From: Alcanivorax limicola
GTDB lineage: Bacteria; Pseudomonadota; Gammaproteobacteria; Pseudomonadales; Alcanivoracaceae
Direction of reading: 5' to 3'
DNA: 64,000 nucleotides
Assembly: GCF_019931215.1 (NCBI RefSeq)
Contig: NZ_JAIOUB010000002.1
Coordinates: 186,001-250,000, forward strand
Position 1 is the first letter of the stretch. Each line of letters begins with the position of its first letter. The notes under the pieces were generated by a model. That model made no database searches. It saw only the letters and a list, made by a program, of their open reading frames with translations, and was not told the DNA's origin. This document shows, in pieces, positions 36,174-44,467 of this stretch. The position numbers and the translations under genes were made by a program.

Positions 36174-36791
36174 CTAGATCTTTCTAGCGACTATAAACAC
36201 CGATTCATGGCTAGTCTGCCATTCTCGCTCAATAGTAAAACCGGATTTCATTAATTTGGAAATAAGGCCGTTCTTTGTAATCCGGCTGACATAAGGAGCC
36301 AAACCAATTAACTGCATACCGGAGATCAACCATCGAAAAGCGAAATTGATTTCTGCTATTAGCGATGTGCTTGAAACAAACACACCATCTTTTCTTAAAA
36401 TTTGATGGACTTTAGCAATCGCATCATCCACATCCTCCAAAAGATGTAATACATTTAGCCCCAAAACTGCGTCGAAGCTTTCATTTTGGAGTTTTAGGCT
36501 CTCTAGTGTTCCCTGCTCAAAAGCAATGTTCTTTACTCCAGCTTCGACCGCTTTGCTCTTGGCCGATTCTATCATCTTGTCAGATATATCAGTAGCAACA
36601 ACATGTCTTACATAAGGGGCATGAAAGATTGCAGTGGCGCCACTGCCACAGCCGAACTCTAACACCTTTGAATCTGACCTTAGAAACTCTTGAGTAATTG
36701 CCAGCTTCTGTTGATACGTAGCCTCATCTTTAATAGGAGTCTTAATATACTTTTCTGCAGCTTTATCCCAAAAATCTTTTGAATCTTTCAT
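36174..36791 (-). CDS. Cassette gene: class I SAM-dependent methyltransferase
   Basis: A 205-residue protein, clearly A+T-rich and unlike the backbone methyltransferases. It has motif I VLEFGCGSGATAIF, VVATDISDKMI, and the NESFDAVLGLNVLHLLEDVD segment. Residues about 150-170 are hydrophobic (FRWLISGMQLIGLAPYV). It starts 30 bases inside the attC E boundary and ends just before site F. The substrate is unknown. Confidence 0.85.
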   Translation of the reverse strand: MKDSKDFWDKAAEKYIKTPIKDEATYQQKLAITQEFLRSDSKVLEFGCGSGATAIFHAPYVRHVVATDISDKMIESAKSKAVEAGVKNIAFEQGTLESLKLQNESFDAVLGLNVLHLLEDVDDAIAKVHQILRKDGVFVSSTSLIAEINFAFRWLISGMQLIGLAPYVSRITKNGLISKLMKSGFTIEREWQTSHESVFIVARKI

Positions 36792-36820
36792 AGCTCATGT
36801 ATTCCAGTATTGCCCCAAAG

Positions 36821-36890
36821 AGCTAACGTTCAAGGTCAGGGGTGCTGCGCGGCTTTATCGCGCAGCACCCGCTACACCGCCGGGTTAGCC
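36821..36890 (-). repeat. attC site E
   Basis: Minus strand: GGCTAACCCGGCGG at the gene-proximal end, GGGTGCTGCGCG and CGCGCAGCACCC as a strong inner stem, and CTTGAACGTTAGCT at the distal end. The preceding gene's stop lies four bases from the site. Confidence 0.8.
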
Positions 36891-36893
36891 ATT

Positions 36894-37781
36894 TCACAGT
36901 TCTCCCGTGAGGCAACAGATTAGGCGGTGATCTGAAACAACGAAATCCGATGGGCTGGTCGAATCCTGCTGGCCAACAAAGAACACCCAACTCTTCTCAG
37001 ATTTCTTGCCTGCGCCAGATCGTTCCTTGGCTTCTTTACGGGAAACTTCTAGCTCTGTAAGAACGTAGCTCTTCTTCGCAGCACTCCAGCTCGAGGAGTC
37101 GATGACCAGACGATAGGGCGATGAAAGCTTCTTGTTGGCCCAAAAGCCGTAACTCAGTTCAACAACAGTTTTTCCAGAAATCTCTTTCGGTTTAGACCAG
37201 CTCAGTGGAGCGATAAAAATATGCTTTTGGGGATATACCACGATATCCCGTGACGCAAGTTTTCGAACGACTTCATCATAGCTGTTTCCATATGCACCGG
37301 GAACGCCAAGTGGAAGATCGCGGTCATTGGGGAAATTCATGAACGTACGGCAAATAGGCCGGATCGTGTGTGCTGCCCATTGAGTGTGTGTTTTCCTCGT
37401 TGTCGTTCCTGATGAACTGCCACCAGATGAAGTGCGTTTCCCTTCCATGGGCACACCTGGTGTAGCTACTTTTTCCCGCTCATCAACCAGCTGTAGTTTT
37501 GAAGGGAAAGAACCAGGAAACCCTGCCGGAGTAGTGACGCGCTCTTTGCGCGCCCTGACGATGAGCCTTTCTTCGCCCTCAATGTCACACCACGATTCAT
37601 GAGGCTTGGATGGAAGCTCTTTGAAATGAGGACGTACTTTGTGGTAAGCCTCGAAGGAAACAGGGTTGACCGTCACCCCACATCCTCGGCAGATGTAACC
37701 TTCCTTATCAACCGGGTCGATGTACCAGAGTTGCTCGCCATCAACAATTTGCCCTGTGTAGCGGTCTACAGCTGAATCCAT
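36894..37781 (-). CDS. Cassette gene: protein of unknown function with N-terminal zinc-binding motif
   Basis: A 295-residue protein. The N-terminus has a probable metal site: CRGCGV (residues about 32-36), a later HF, and WCD at about 64-66, an arrangement resembling the N-terminal part of CoiA-like proteins. A Ser/Gly/Thr-rich linker (about 118-132) precedes a C-terminal domain of about 160 residues with conserved-looking DIVVYPQKHIFIAPLSWSKP. No known family is assigned. It starts 17 bases inside the attC D boundary. Confidence 0.75.
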   Translation of the reverse strand: MDSAVDRYTGQIVDGEQLWYIDPVDKEGYICRGCGVTVNPVSFEAYHKVRPHFKELPSKPHESWCDIEGEERLIVRARKERVTTPAGFPGSFPSKLQLVDEREKVATPGVPMEGKRTSSGGSSSGTTTRKTHTQWAAHTIRPICRTFMNFPNDRDLPLGVPGAYGNSYDEVVRKLASRDIVVYPQKHIFIAPLSWSKPKEISGKTVVELSYGFWANKKLSSPYRLVIDSSSWSAAKKSYVLTELEVSRKEAKERSGAGKKSEKSWVFFVGQQDSTSPSDFVVSDHRLICCLTGEL

Positions 37782-37797
37782 AGTGAGTCCTTTAAAT

Positions 37798-37853
37798 GGC
37801 TAACGCCCAAAACAGCGACGCATTTATTCGTCCGACTGCTTTGGTTTGTTAGT
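37798..37853 (-). repeat. attC site D
   Basis: Minus strand: CTAACAAACCAAAGCAGTCG at the gene end, complementary arms GTCGGACG and CGTCGC, a short A+T-rich loop, and TTTTGGGCGTTAGCC at the distal end. It is about 56 bases long, and the upstream gene's stop codon lies inside it. Confidence 0.82.
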
Positions 37854-38726
37854 GGAAAAAATACGTCGATACCAAGGCAGCACCTCTTCCTGTTCAACAA
37901 ACATTTCCATCCAGTCTTTGTAATTCTCCTCATCTGGCCAAATGGCTACTGCTTTAGGTGTCTTGAAATCAAACCCCACAATGTTCTCCACTTTCTTGTC
38001 GTATTTTTCCTTATATATCTTTCTAATTCCTTCACCGTATTTCTTTAAATCTTCACAGAGTAACGAACTAAAGAAGATCACATCATCAGCATACTGATAT
38101 ATTCCTTCCATCGTATTCAGGAATTCTTGATGGACTCTCCCTCCAGGCAAGGGAAATCCAAAATAATAGTCGAGTCGATCTTTGTTTGGAATTGTTGGGA
38201 ATAGCCCTTTAAATTTTTCGATTAGATTATTTCGATGATCTAAACTATTTCGAAGCGCTTCAACAGAGTTAGCTATGGTAGAAATTAGCGCCAACGGACG
38301 ACCCTTAATCGTAATTCTTTCGTAAGCGTTCTTCTCAAGAACCTCTAGAGGTAAATATGGCATGTGAAGAGTCTTAAGGTCTGTTTCGAACTGAATTACA
38401 CCTCCAGCTGGCGGTTGTTTCAAGGCATCCTCATAAGACTTCCGGTCTGCAGTAAACTTCTTGTAGGATGATTCTATATGCTGACTCTTGAGAGATAGGG
38501 CCGAGTTGCAGATCAGAAATGCGGTAGAGAGCGCCACGTTCAATCCTCGAATCTGTTGCTCCAACTCCTCTCGTTTTTTGGCATTCAATGCAATCTTATG
38601 AGCCGCAAAAGCGCCCGCGAAGGCCCCTAGTAGCGCTCCTAGTATCGATGATGCGAATTGCGAGTTAAGCACTGAGTAAAAATTCTCAGGCTGGAACTCA
38701 TTGATAAAACGAAATATTGAATCCAT
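37824..38726 (-). CDS. Cassette gene: membrane-anchored protein of unknown function, C-terminus inside attC
   Basis: A 300-residue protein with a glycine/alanine-rich membrane helix near the N-terminus (ILGALLGAFAGAFAAH, residues about 29-44), then a long helical, possibly coiled-coil region (about 48-100) and a charged C-terminal half. No family is recognised. The last residues (NKPKQSDE) are encoded within attC site D, so the attC sequence is part of the reading frame. It is A+T-rich relative to the chromosome. Confidence 0.75.
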   Translation of the reverse strand: MDSIFRFINEFQPENFYSVLNSQFASSILGALLGAFAGAFAAHKIALNAKKREELEQQIRGLNVALSTAFLICNSALSLKSQHIESSYKKFTADRKSYEDALKQPPAGGVIQFETDLKTLHMPYLPLEVLEKNAYERITIKGRPLALISTIANSVEALRNSLDHRNNLIEKFKGLFPTIPNKDRLDYYFGFPLPGGRVHQEFLNTMEGIYQYADDVIFFSSLLCEDLKKYGEGIRKIYKEKYDKKVENIVGFDFKTPKAVAIWPDEENYKDWMEMFVEQEEVLPWYRRIFSTNKPKQSDE

Positions 38727-38751
38727 AAATTACACTTTATTCGTGGGTTGC

Positions 38752-38809
38752 CACTAACGTTGGAGTTCAGGCGCGGCCGTAGGCCGTCGCCTGGGACCAC
38801 TTGTTATAC
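38752..38809 (-). repeat. attC site C
   Basis: Minus strand: GTATAACAAGTGGTCCCAGG at the gene end, a paired core CCAGGCGACGGCC with GGCCGCGCCTG, and ACTCCAACGTTAGTGG at the distal end. It is a short site of about 58 bases, beginning two bases after the nuclease stop. Confidence 0.85.
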
Positions 38810-38810
38810 G

Positions 38811-40049
38811 TCATGGCCGCAGCGTTGGAACGTCGAAAGCCATAACAGTCAGGTACAGCTCGCGATTTCTGTCATCTCGATTGGCAAAGAGGTATCGGAA
38901 GACTGTTTCGGTCGACCCAGGCAAATCCTTCTTGTATTGCGGGTGCGCGCGGACCGCGTCAGGTATTGCCGCTAATACCTTTGAGAAATCTCGGTTCCGA
39001 TTGAACACTACGACCGATGTTTTGGTATCTCTCCAGGAGCTGTAACCAAGGAGCTGGTCGATAGTCTCCGTAAGCTTCTTGGGACCCGCCCAAAACTTGC
39101 ACTCGGCGATAAAGATGTTTCGGCCTTCCGAGCGAATGAGAATGTCCGTTTTTCCTTCGTAGTTGAACGTCTCTCCAGTAGCTTGACCCTGGTAGTGCCC
39201 GTTGAGTTGAACGAGGAAGTGCGAGCGCAAAGCTTCTTCGTCAACGTCGTGAAATGCGGAGGGGCTCAGCTCCATAACTTGTGTCATGCTTTGCATGACA
39301 CCAAGGATGTGCTCATAGTCGGTCTGGCCCAGTGCGGGCTCTGGCTTGTACGGCGCAGAACTCGCGGGAGGCATGATAGGGGAAATCTTCTTCCGTACAT
39401 CCGGCGGAACATATGTTTTCGGAGAGCTCTGCCTCTCTTTCATTTTGAAGCCGAGCGACGCAACGGTATTGCGGTTTGCAAGGAGCTTGTTGCGTCGCGC
39501 CTCGATCACGTTATGAGCCTCACCCTGAAGTTGCCCATTCAAACTGGCCACGTTGGCTCGAAGATTCGTCAGATACGATTGGATCTCTCGAAGGGTCCGT
39601 TCTATCTCACCTCGGACCTGCGTAGCCTCAAGATTTGTTCCTACGATCGTGAACGTCAGTAGGTTGTCGCGTACGCTCGCCCGCGGCGGGCTCAGTGTGT
39701 ACGGGTTTGGCTGAATTTTGAAGGCCTCCGCCTCCCCGGTGAACGGGATCTCCACTTCGATTTCCGACCCGGTGATGTAGAAGGGTCTACTTCGATCTGT
39801 GATGTATCTGTTCGGATCCCTGCTGACGTCAATCTGCTTCTCTCGCTGATCGACCACCAAGTTCTCCTCGTCAAGAACCGGAACGCCGATTTTGTACTTC
39901 TCAGAGAAGTAGAGCGCCAAATCGTCTACAGACGTATTCAGTAAACGATCAGAGTCGACCTTCTCAATCTCTGCGGCCATTTGTTGGCGCTGATGCCGAT
40001 CAACTGAATGCCAATCGGGCCCCGTGAAAAGATAGTCTTCCCGAGCCAC
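38811..40049 (-). CDS. Cassette gene: PD-(D/E)XK-type nuclease
   Basis: A 412-residue protein. The C-terminal domain (about 240-400) has the nuclease core: Glu272 in DEEALRSHFL, Asp302 in GKTDILIRS, then Glu316-Cys-Lys318 in NIFIAECKFW, the (D)-(ExK) pattern of restriction-like endonucleases, followed by QLLGYSSWRDTK. The N-terminal 240 residues, including a likely coiled coil (about 143-195), are unlike any family recognised. It could be a defence or DNA-processing enzyme. No methyltransferase partner is in its own cassette. Confidence 0.8.
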   Translation of the reverse strand: MAREDYLFTGPDWHSVDRHQRQQMAAEIEKVDSDRLLNTSVDDLALYFSEKYKIGVPVLDEENLVVDQREKQIDVSRDPNRYITDRSRPFYITGSEIEVEIPFTGEAEAFKIQPNPYTLSPPRASVRDNLLTFTIVGTNLEATQVRGEIERTLREIQSYLTNLRANVASLNGQLQGEAHNVIEARRNKLLANRNTVASLGFKMKERQSSPKTYVPPDVRKKISPIMPPASSAPYKPEPALGQTDYEHILGVMQSMTQVMELSPSAFHDVDEEALRSHFLVQLNGHYQGQATGETFNYEGKTDILIRSEGRNIFIAECKFWAGPKKLTETIDQLLGYSSWRDTKTSVVVFNRNRDFSKVLAAIPDAVRAHPQYKKDLPGSTETVFRYLFANRDDRNRELYLTVMAFDVPTLRP

Positions 40050-40065
40050 AAACTTCTCCTCTGAC

Positions 40066-40143
40066 GTCTAACGCCGCGCACACCGGCGCGAGCTTGCGAG
40101 CGTCCGGCAGCCGAAGGCTGCGTAGTGCTGCGCTTGGTTATGT
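40066..40143 (-). repeat. attC site B
   Basis: Minus strand: CATAACCAAGCGCAGCACTA at the gene end, an inner stem GCAGCC-TTC-GGCTGC, a second arm GGACGCTCGC with GCTCGCGCC, and GCGCGGCGTTAGAC at the distal end. It is about 78 bases long. Confidence 0.86.
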
Positions 40144-40145
40144 GT

Positions 40146-40424
40146 TTATACGATTTCATACCACGGGAGGCCCTGCCACCCATCTGGATGACTAACAGTA
40201 CAATTGATTTTGTTACCTTTAATTTCAAACCATGGCAAGCCTGACCATCCTTTGGGATGGCTTACAGTGGGATATATTTTGTCGCCCCTTATTTCATACC
40301 ACGGCAGCCCACTCCAACCGTCTGGATGAGAAACGGTGGGATATATCTTGTTATCTTTAATCTCATACCACGGTAGCCCGTGGAATCCATCCGGGTGGCT
40401 CACAGTATTTCTTATTTTCGCCAC
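40146..40424 (-). CDS. Cassette gene: small protein of four 23-residue repeats
   Basis: The start is a GTG at 40424 with AAGGAG seven bases upstream; the longer frame from 40457 begins inside the attC site. The 92-residue product is almost entirely four copies of a unit TVSHPDGWSGLPWYEI plus a seven-residue spacer such as RGDKIYP. The closed four-fold symmetry suggests a small beta-propeller-like or four-fold beta-flower fold. A family of that name exists, but the match is from memory. The function is unknown. Confidence 0.75.
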   Translation of the reverse strand: MAKIRNTVSHPDGFHGLPWYEIKDNKIYPTVSHPDGWSGLPWYEIRGDKIYPTVSHPKGWSGLPWFEIKGNKINCTVSHPDGWQGLPWYEIV

Positions 40425-40455
40425 AACGAAACTCCTTATCTCCACCTTTGCGGAC

Positions 40456-40526
40456 ACATAACGCCTTGCTCACCGGAAAATTGCGAGCGTAGCGAGTAAT
40501 TTGTCCGTGTGCAGCAATTTGTTAGA
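40456..40526 (-). repeat. attC site A
   Basis: Minus strand: CTAACAAATTGCTGCACACG at the gene end, complementary arms TTGCTG..CACGGA and TCCGGTGAGCAA with unpaired extra bases (an attC hallmark), an inner CTCGCTACGCTCG stem, and AAGGCGTTATGT at the distal end. The HNH gene's TAA stop is inside CTAAC. Confidence 0.88.
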
Positions 40527-41664
40527 GGTCCGTAATTTTCGGCAAAGTGCTAGGATCAAAGCGTTTCTCCTCTATTTCAGCCAAGTCGCTTATTTGGCGA
40601 TGACCGAGACGGTGCGCCAACAGATCTTCCACACGGATAGGACCAGAGAACTTGTTGAGAGATGGACAAAGGACGTACACCTCAGGCCGGTCGATTGAGG
40701 CTGACCAAAAACTCTCGTCCTTGGATATAGTGACCATCATCCTGTTTTTCCCATAGAGGTAAATTATTGCTACCAACCGTCCATGAACGGGATAGAGCAT
40801 TATTGTGTGCACGCCGGGCCATGCTAAAAGCCTTGCTTCTTCAGGTTCTCGATTCTGAAAGAAGTCAGAAAACTCCACATCATATGAGTCTCTTTCATCA
40901 GAGGTTTTAGCCCAGAGAGCATTCCTAAGCTCTGTCGCTTCTCTACTCTCTAAATAGCGCTCTCCAAGCCTATTAGCCCCTACACCCAAAGCAAACTTAC
41001 ATAAAAACCTTTGCTCAAATCCAATTTGGACCGCCATACTTCCTTTGTGTACTTTTCCTTGAGCATTTTTTAGGTTTGACAGGAACTCATCCTCATCTGA
41101 AGTAGGCTCATGGAAGTAATTGTCGTCATTTGGAAGATCAATATTCCCCGATATTCTCTTGGCGGATTTAAAGCTCTTCATGACAGACTGGAGCAACACA
41201 AGATTCCAATATTCATCTGAATGTTGAGCAAATATATAGACCTCGCCGCCAAATTTTTTATTGTCAATCGGATTTCCGCCAGCGATCGTATCGTACCTAG
41301 AGTCGGCTTTGAGTCTTCGATGGTATACCAATCCACCGTGCGCCCCCATCCATAATTCACACGTCAAATTAGGGTCTGACACCAAACCTTGGTGAACCCC
41401 CATGTAGCGAAGCGGAAGAGGCCTTGGCTTGTTTAAGTCGATATAATATAAAGCATTCTCGGCCATATCATTCTGGCTAAAGAAGTTCTTTACTAAAGGA
41501 GCATCAACGAACATTCCCATTATAGAGTTGCATCGCTGACAAACATGACGTGTTTTAAACAGATCAGAGGCTTGGGCTCCCCCCAAAGACTGCGGAAATA
41601 TATGCTCCAGTGAAAACTCATTATCAGGTTTTTCAGTATTACAATAAATGCATATTTTCGACAC
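40522..41664 (-). CDS. Cassette gene: HNH endonuclease-like protein
   Basis: The start is a GTG at 41664 behind CTGGAGATTG. The 380-residue protein begins with a zinc-bound HNH module: CIYCN (Cys5, Cys8), [11 protein letters not shown] (His21) and CQRCN (Cys42, Cys45), the pattern of small HNH_5-type nucleases in mobile DNA. The large C-terminal part (about 60-380) is unrecognised and may choose the target. It is the promoter-proximal gene of the array as preserved. Confidence 0.82.
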   Translation of the reverse strand: MSKICIYCNTEKPDNEFSLEHIFPQSLGGAQASDLFKTRHVCQRCNSIMGMFVDAPLVKNFFSQNDMAENALYYIDLNKPRPLPLRYMGVHQGLVSDPNLTCELWMGAHGGLVYHRRLKADSRYDTIAGGNPIDNKKFGGEVYIFAQHSDEYWNLVLLQSVMKSFKSAKRISGNIDLPNDDNYFHEPTSDEDEFLSNLKNAQGKVHKGSMAVQIGFEQRFLCKFALGVGANRLGERYLESREATELRNALWAKTSDERDSYDVEFSDFFQNREPEEARLLAWPGVHTIMLYPVHGRLVAIIYLYGKNRMMVTISKDESFWSASIDRPEVYVLCPSLNKFSGPIRVEDLLAHRLGHRQISDLAEIEEKRFDPSTLPKITDL

Positions 41665-41686
41665 ACCAATCTCCAGGCTCAGACAC

Positions 41687-41752
41687 CTCTAACAGGTATT
41701 AGGACGCCGGCGCATATATCTAATAATGACGCCGGCGGCCTATCACAATTAG
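41687..41752 (-). repeat. Degenerate attC-like hairpin at the upstream end of the array
   Basis: Minus strand: CTAATTG, then TAGGCCGCCGGCG, a 17-base A+T-rich loop, CGCCGGCGTCCTA, and a boundary TGTTAGAG. The 13-base arms pair with one mismatch. The size and layout match attC, but the first box has T for C and the boundary lacks CGTTA. It may be the relic attC of a lost first cassette, or part of an attI. Confidence 0.45.
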
Positions 41753-41862
41753 TAAATTTATATATTGATAGATCGATCATAAAACTAAACGACTTAGCAG
41801 CGCCCCGTCGAATGTCAGACCCATTCGTTTGGCCTATTTCCATTTCAATCAAGGATATCACC

Positions 41863-42027
41863 ATGCGCAAGGACAGCGGCAGGCAGCCACAGTTGCGTGA
41901 TCAGGCGCGCAACGCAATTCGCGTTCGTCATTACAGGGTAGGCGCCGAACCGGCACGCTACCGCCCTGCCCGACATTCCGTGCACTGTCCGTGCTGCGGC
42001 GAGCATCCGTTTATTCCGTTGTTTTGA
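41863..42027 (+). CDS. Possible small zinc-binding protein
   Basis: A 54-residue frame starts at ATG 41863, with AAGGA seven bases upstream. The product is very basic and ends HCPCCGEHPFIPLF, with a CPCC knuckle. It is transcribed opposite to the cassette array and to YcaO. There is no family match, and it may be spurious. The remainder of the gap (41753-41862 and 42028-42185) shows only an A+T-rich patch with no clear feature. Confidence 0.4.
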   Translation: MRKDSGRQPQLRDQARNAIRVRHYRVGAEPARYRPARHSVHCPCCGEHPFIPLF

Positions 42028-42185
42028 TATGGCCCGCGAGCAGCGCTTCTCTTGAGTGCTTGCCCGCCACGCCAGTAACCCTGCTTCGATACTGCCCCGC
42101 TCCCGGGGTGATGGCAACCTCGATAGGCGATATGCGCGCCGCTAGTCGGGCCTGTTTCGCCAGGCCCTTATGACGTGAGGCGCTG

Positions 42186-44369
42186 CTAACCCGCGTGGGC
42201 TGCGCGGTGCGCATGCAGCTTCTTGTAACTCTCGATCAGGCGCTGGTGTTTCTCCAGGCCATCCAGCTGCATGTTGGTGGGGGTCAGCCCGTGGAAGCGT
42301 ACGGTGCCCTCGGTGGAGCCGACCACGGCATCCATGGTCTCCTGGCCGAACATGCGGGTCAGGTTGTGCAGGTAGTCGTCCAGCGCCAGCTCGTCGTCCA
42401 GGAGGATGGTGAGCACGGCCTGCATGGCCTGGTAGAAGCGGCCGCGTTCCACGGTGTTGTCGTTGTATTGCAGGAACATTTCGACGTGTTCCAGCGCTGC
42501 GTCGTGGTCGCCCAGTGCCAGGTGAATGAGGAGTTTCAGCTCCAGGATGGTGAGCTGGCCCCATACGGTGTTTTCGTCAAACTCGATACCGATCAGGGTG
42601 ATGATATCCATGTGTTCGTCGAGCTGGCTTTCTTCCAGACGGTCGAGCAGTGCGGTGAGTTGCCGTTTGTTCAGGCTGTGCAGGTTCAGGATGTCTTCGC
42701 GGAACAGCAGGGCCTTGTTGGTGTTGTCCCACACCAGGTCTTCCACCGGATAGACCTCGGAATAGCCGGGCACCAGGATGCGGCACACGGGGGCGCCCAG
42801 ATCGGTGTGCACGGCCATGTAGCATTCCAGGTCCTGTTCTTCCAGCAAGCCGAACAGGGTGGCGGCTTCTTCCTCGGTGCTGCCGGCAAAGTTCCAGTGC
42901 ACGAAGTCGACATCGGCCTTGCTGCTGAAAAAGCGCCAGGAAATCAGGCCGGAGGAGTCGATAAAGTGTTCAACAAAGTTGTTCGGCTCGGTCACGGCCA
43001 GGCTGTTGAATGTCGGCGCCATGAAGTCGTTCAAACCTTCGAAGCTGCGGCCTTGCAGCAGTTCGGTCAGGCTGCGCTCCAGCGCTACTTCAAAGCTGGG
43101 GTGGGCGCCGAAGGAGGCAAACACGCCGCCGGTGCGGGGGTTCATCAGGGTCACGCACATCACCGGGTATTGGCCGCCCAGGGAGGCGTCTTTCACCAGC
43201 ACGGGGAAGCCCTGGGCTTCCAGGGCCTGCACGCCCTCAAAAATGGCGGGGTATTGTTCCAGCACGCTCTGCGGTACATCCGGCAGGGTGATTTCCTCTT
43301 CGATGATCTGGCGCTTCACGGCGCGCTCGAAAATTTCGGAGAGGCATTGCACCTGGGCTTCCTGCAGGGTGTTGCCGGCGCTCATGCCGTTGCTCAGGTA
43401 GAGATTTTCAATCAAGTTCGAGGGGAAATAGACGGTGTCGCCGTCAGACCGACGCTCGAACGGTAGCGCCACGATGCCGCGCTGGCTGTTCCCGGAGTTG
43501 GTGTCGATCAGGTTCGAGGCGCGCAGTTCGCCGTCGGGGTCATAGATGTCGCGGCAGTAGTCGTCCAGCAGGCCGTCGGGCAGGGCGTCGTCCGGGCCGG
43601 GCTGGAACCATTTTTCATTCGGGTAGTGGACGAATGTGCTGTTGGCGATCTCGGGGCCGAAGAACTGGTCGTTGTAGAAAAAGTTGCAGCTCAGGCGTTC
43701 GATAAACTCGCCCAACGCGGAGCACAGGGCGCTCTCTTTGGTGGCGCCCTTGCCGTTGGTAAAGCACATGGGTGAGGCGGCATCGCGGATATGCAGTGAC
43801 CAGACGTGCGGCACGATATTGCGCCAGGAGGCGATCTCGATCTTCATGCCGAGGTCGGCCAGCATCGCGGTCATGTTGGCGATGGTCTGCTCCAGGGGCA
43901 GGTCCTTGCCTTCGATCCAGGTCTGTTGCGACGGGTCGGGCACGGCCATCAGCAGGGCCTGGGCGTCTTCGTCGATATTCTCGACGGTTTCGATCTGGAA
44001 ATCGGGCCCGGCCTGCACCACTTTCTTGACGGTGCAGCGGTCAATGGCGCGCAGGATGCCCTGGCGGTCTTTGTCGGAAAGGCCTTCCGGCAGCTCCACC
44101 TGAATGCGGAAGATCTGCTTGTAGCGATTTTCCGGGTCGACGATGTTGTTCTGCGACAGGCGGATATTGTCGGTGGGGATATCGCGCGTGTTGCAGTACA
44201 CCTTGACGAAATAGGCCGCGCACAGCGCCGAGGACGCGAGGAAATAATCGAACGGCCCGGGCGCCGAGCCGTCGCCCTTGTAGCGAATCGGCTGGTCGGA
44301 AATCACCTTGAAGTCGTCGAACAGGGCCTCCAGGCGGAGGTTGTCGAGATAATTGACCTTGATTTCCAT
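42186..44369 (-). CDS. OsmC-YcaO fusion protein
   Basis: A 727-residue protein. Residues about 1-145 are an OsmC-like domain (PGPFDYFLASSALCAAYF). Residues about 160-580 are a YcaO domain with the ATP-binding-type signatures GKGATKESALCSALGEFIER and LQEAQVQCLSEIFERA, and a helical tail follows. E. coli YcaO, lacking OsmC, supports RimO in methylthiolation of ribosomal protein S12; other YcaO proteins activate backbone amides with ATP. No peptide precursor or rimO gene is adjacent, so a housekeeping role is more likely than RiPP synthesis. Confidence 0.9.
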   Translation of the reverse strand: MEIKVNYLDNLRLEALFDDFKVISDQPIRYKGDGSAPGPFDYFLASSALCAAYFVKVYCNTRDIPTDNIRLSQNNIVDPENRYKQIFRIQVELPEGLSDKDRQGILRAIDRCTVKKVVQAGPDFQIETVENIDEDAQALLMAVPDPSQQTWIEGKDLPLEQTIANMTAMLADLGMKIEIASWRNIVPHVWSLHIRDAASPMCFTNGKGATKESALCSALGEFIERLSCNFFYNDQFFGPEIANSTFVHYPNEKWFQPGPDDALPDGLLDDYCRDIYDPDGELRASNLIDTNSGNSQRGIVALPFERRSDGDTVYFPSNLIENLYLSNGMSAGNTLQEAQVQCLSEIFERAVKRQIIEEEITLPDVPQSVLEQYPAIFEGVQALEAQGFPVLVKDASLGGQYPVMCVTLMNPRTGGVFASFGAHPSFEVALERSLTELLQGRSFEGLNDFMAPTFNSLAVTEPNNFVEHFIDSSGLISWRFFSSKADVDFVHWNFAGSTEEEAATLFGLLEEQDLECYMAVHTDLGAPVCRILVPGYSEVYPVEDLVWDNTNKALLFREDILNLHSLNKRQLTALLDRLEESQLDEHMDIITLIGIEFDENTVWGQLTILELKLLIHLALGDHDAALEHVEMFLQYNDNTVERGRFYQAMQAVLTILLDDELALDDYLHNLTRMFGQETMDAVVGSTEGTVRFHGLTPTNMQLDGLEKHQRLIESYKKLHAHRAAHAG

Positions 44370-44467
44370 GAGCGGGCACCGGGTATTTCAGGGCCGCACA
44401 TTATCCGGGTTTTAGGTGCTGCCGTCTTGCCCCCTGCCCCTGCTGCTGCCCTGCTGCTGCCCTTCTG

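Larger units (their letters stand above)
36022..41752 (-). mobile_element. Integron gene-cassette array without integrase in the window (CALIN-type)
   Basis: Six consecutive genes on one strand are each followed by an attC-like site and have no intervening promoter-sized gaps. Five sites share the cassette boundary CGTTA and the partner CTAAC, YTAAC or ATAAC, with imperfectly complementary arms between. The distance from each upstream boundary to the next start codon is only about 17-40 bases, and several stop codons lie in or beside the sites, as expected for cassettes. No tyrosine recombinase of the IntI type occurs anywhere in the 64 kb. Confidence 0.82.

Noticed and set aside
42186-44369. 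YcaO as part of a RiPP (thiazole/oxazole-modified peptide) cluster
   Set aside because: No precursor peptide, dehydrogenase or E1-like partner gene is adjacent, and the OsmC fusion matches the housekeeping-type family.
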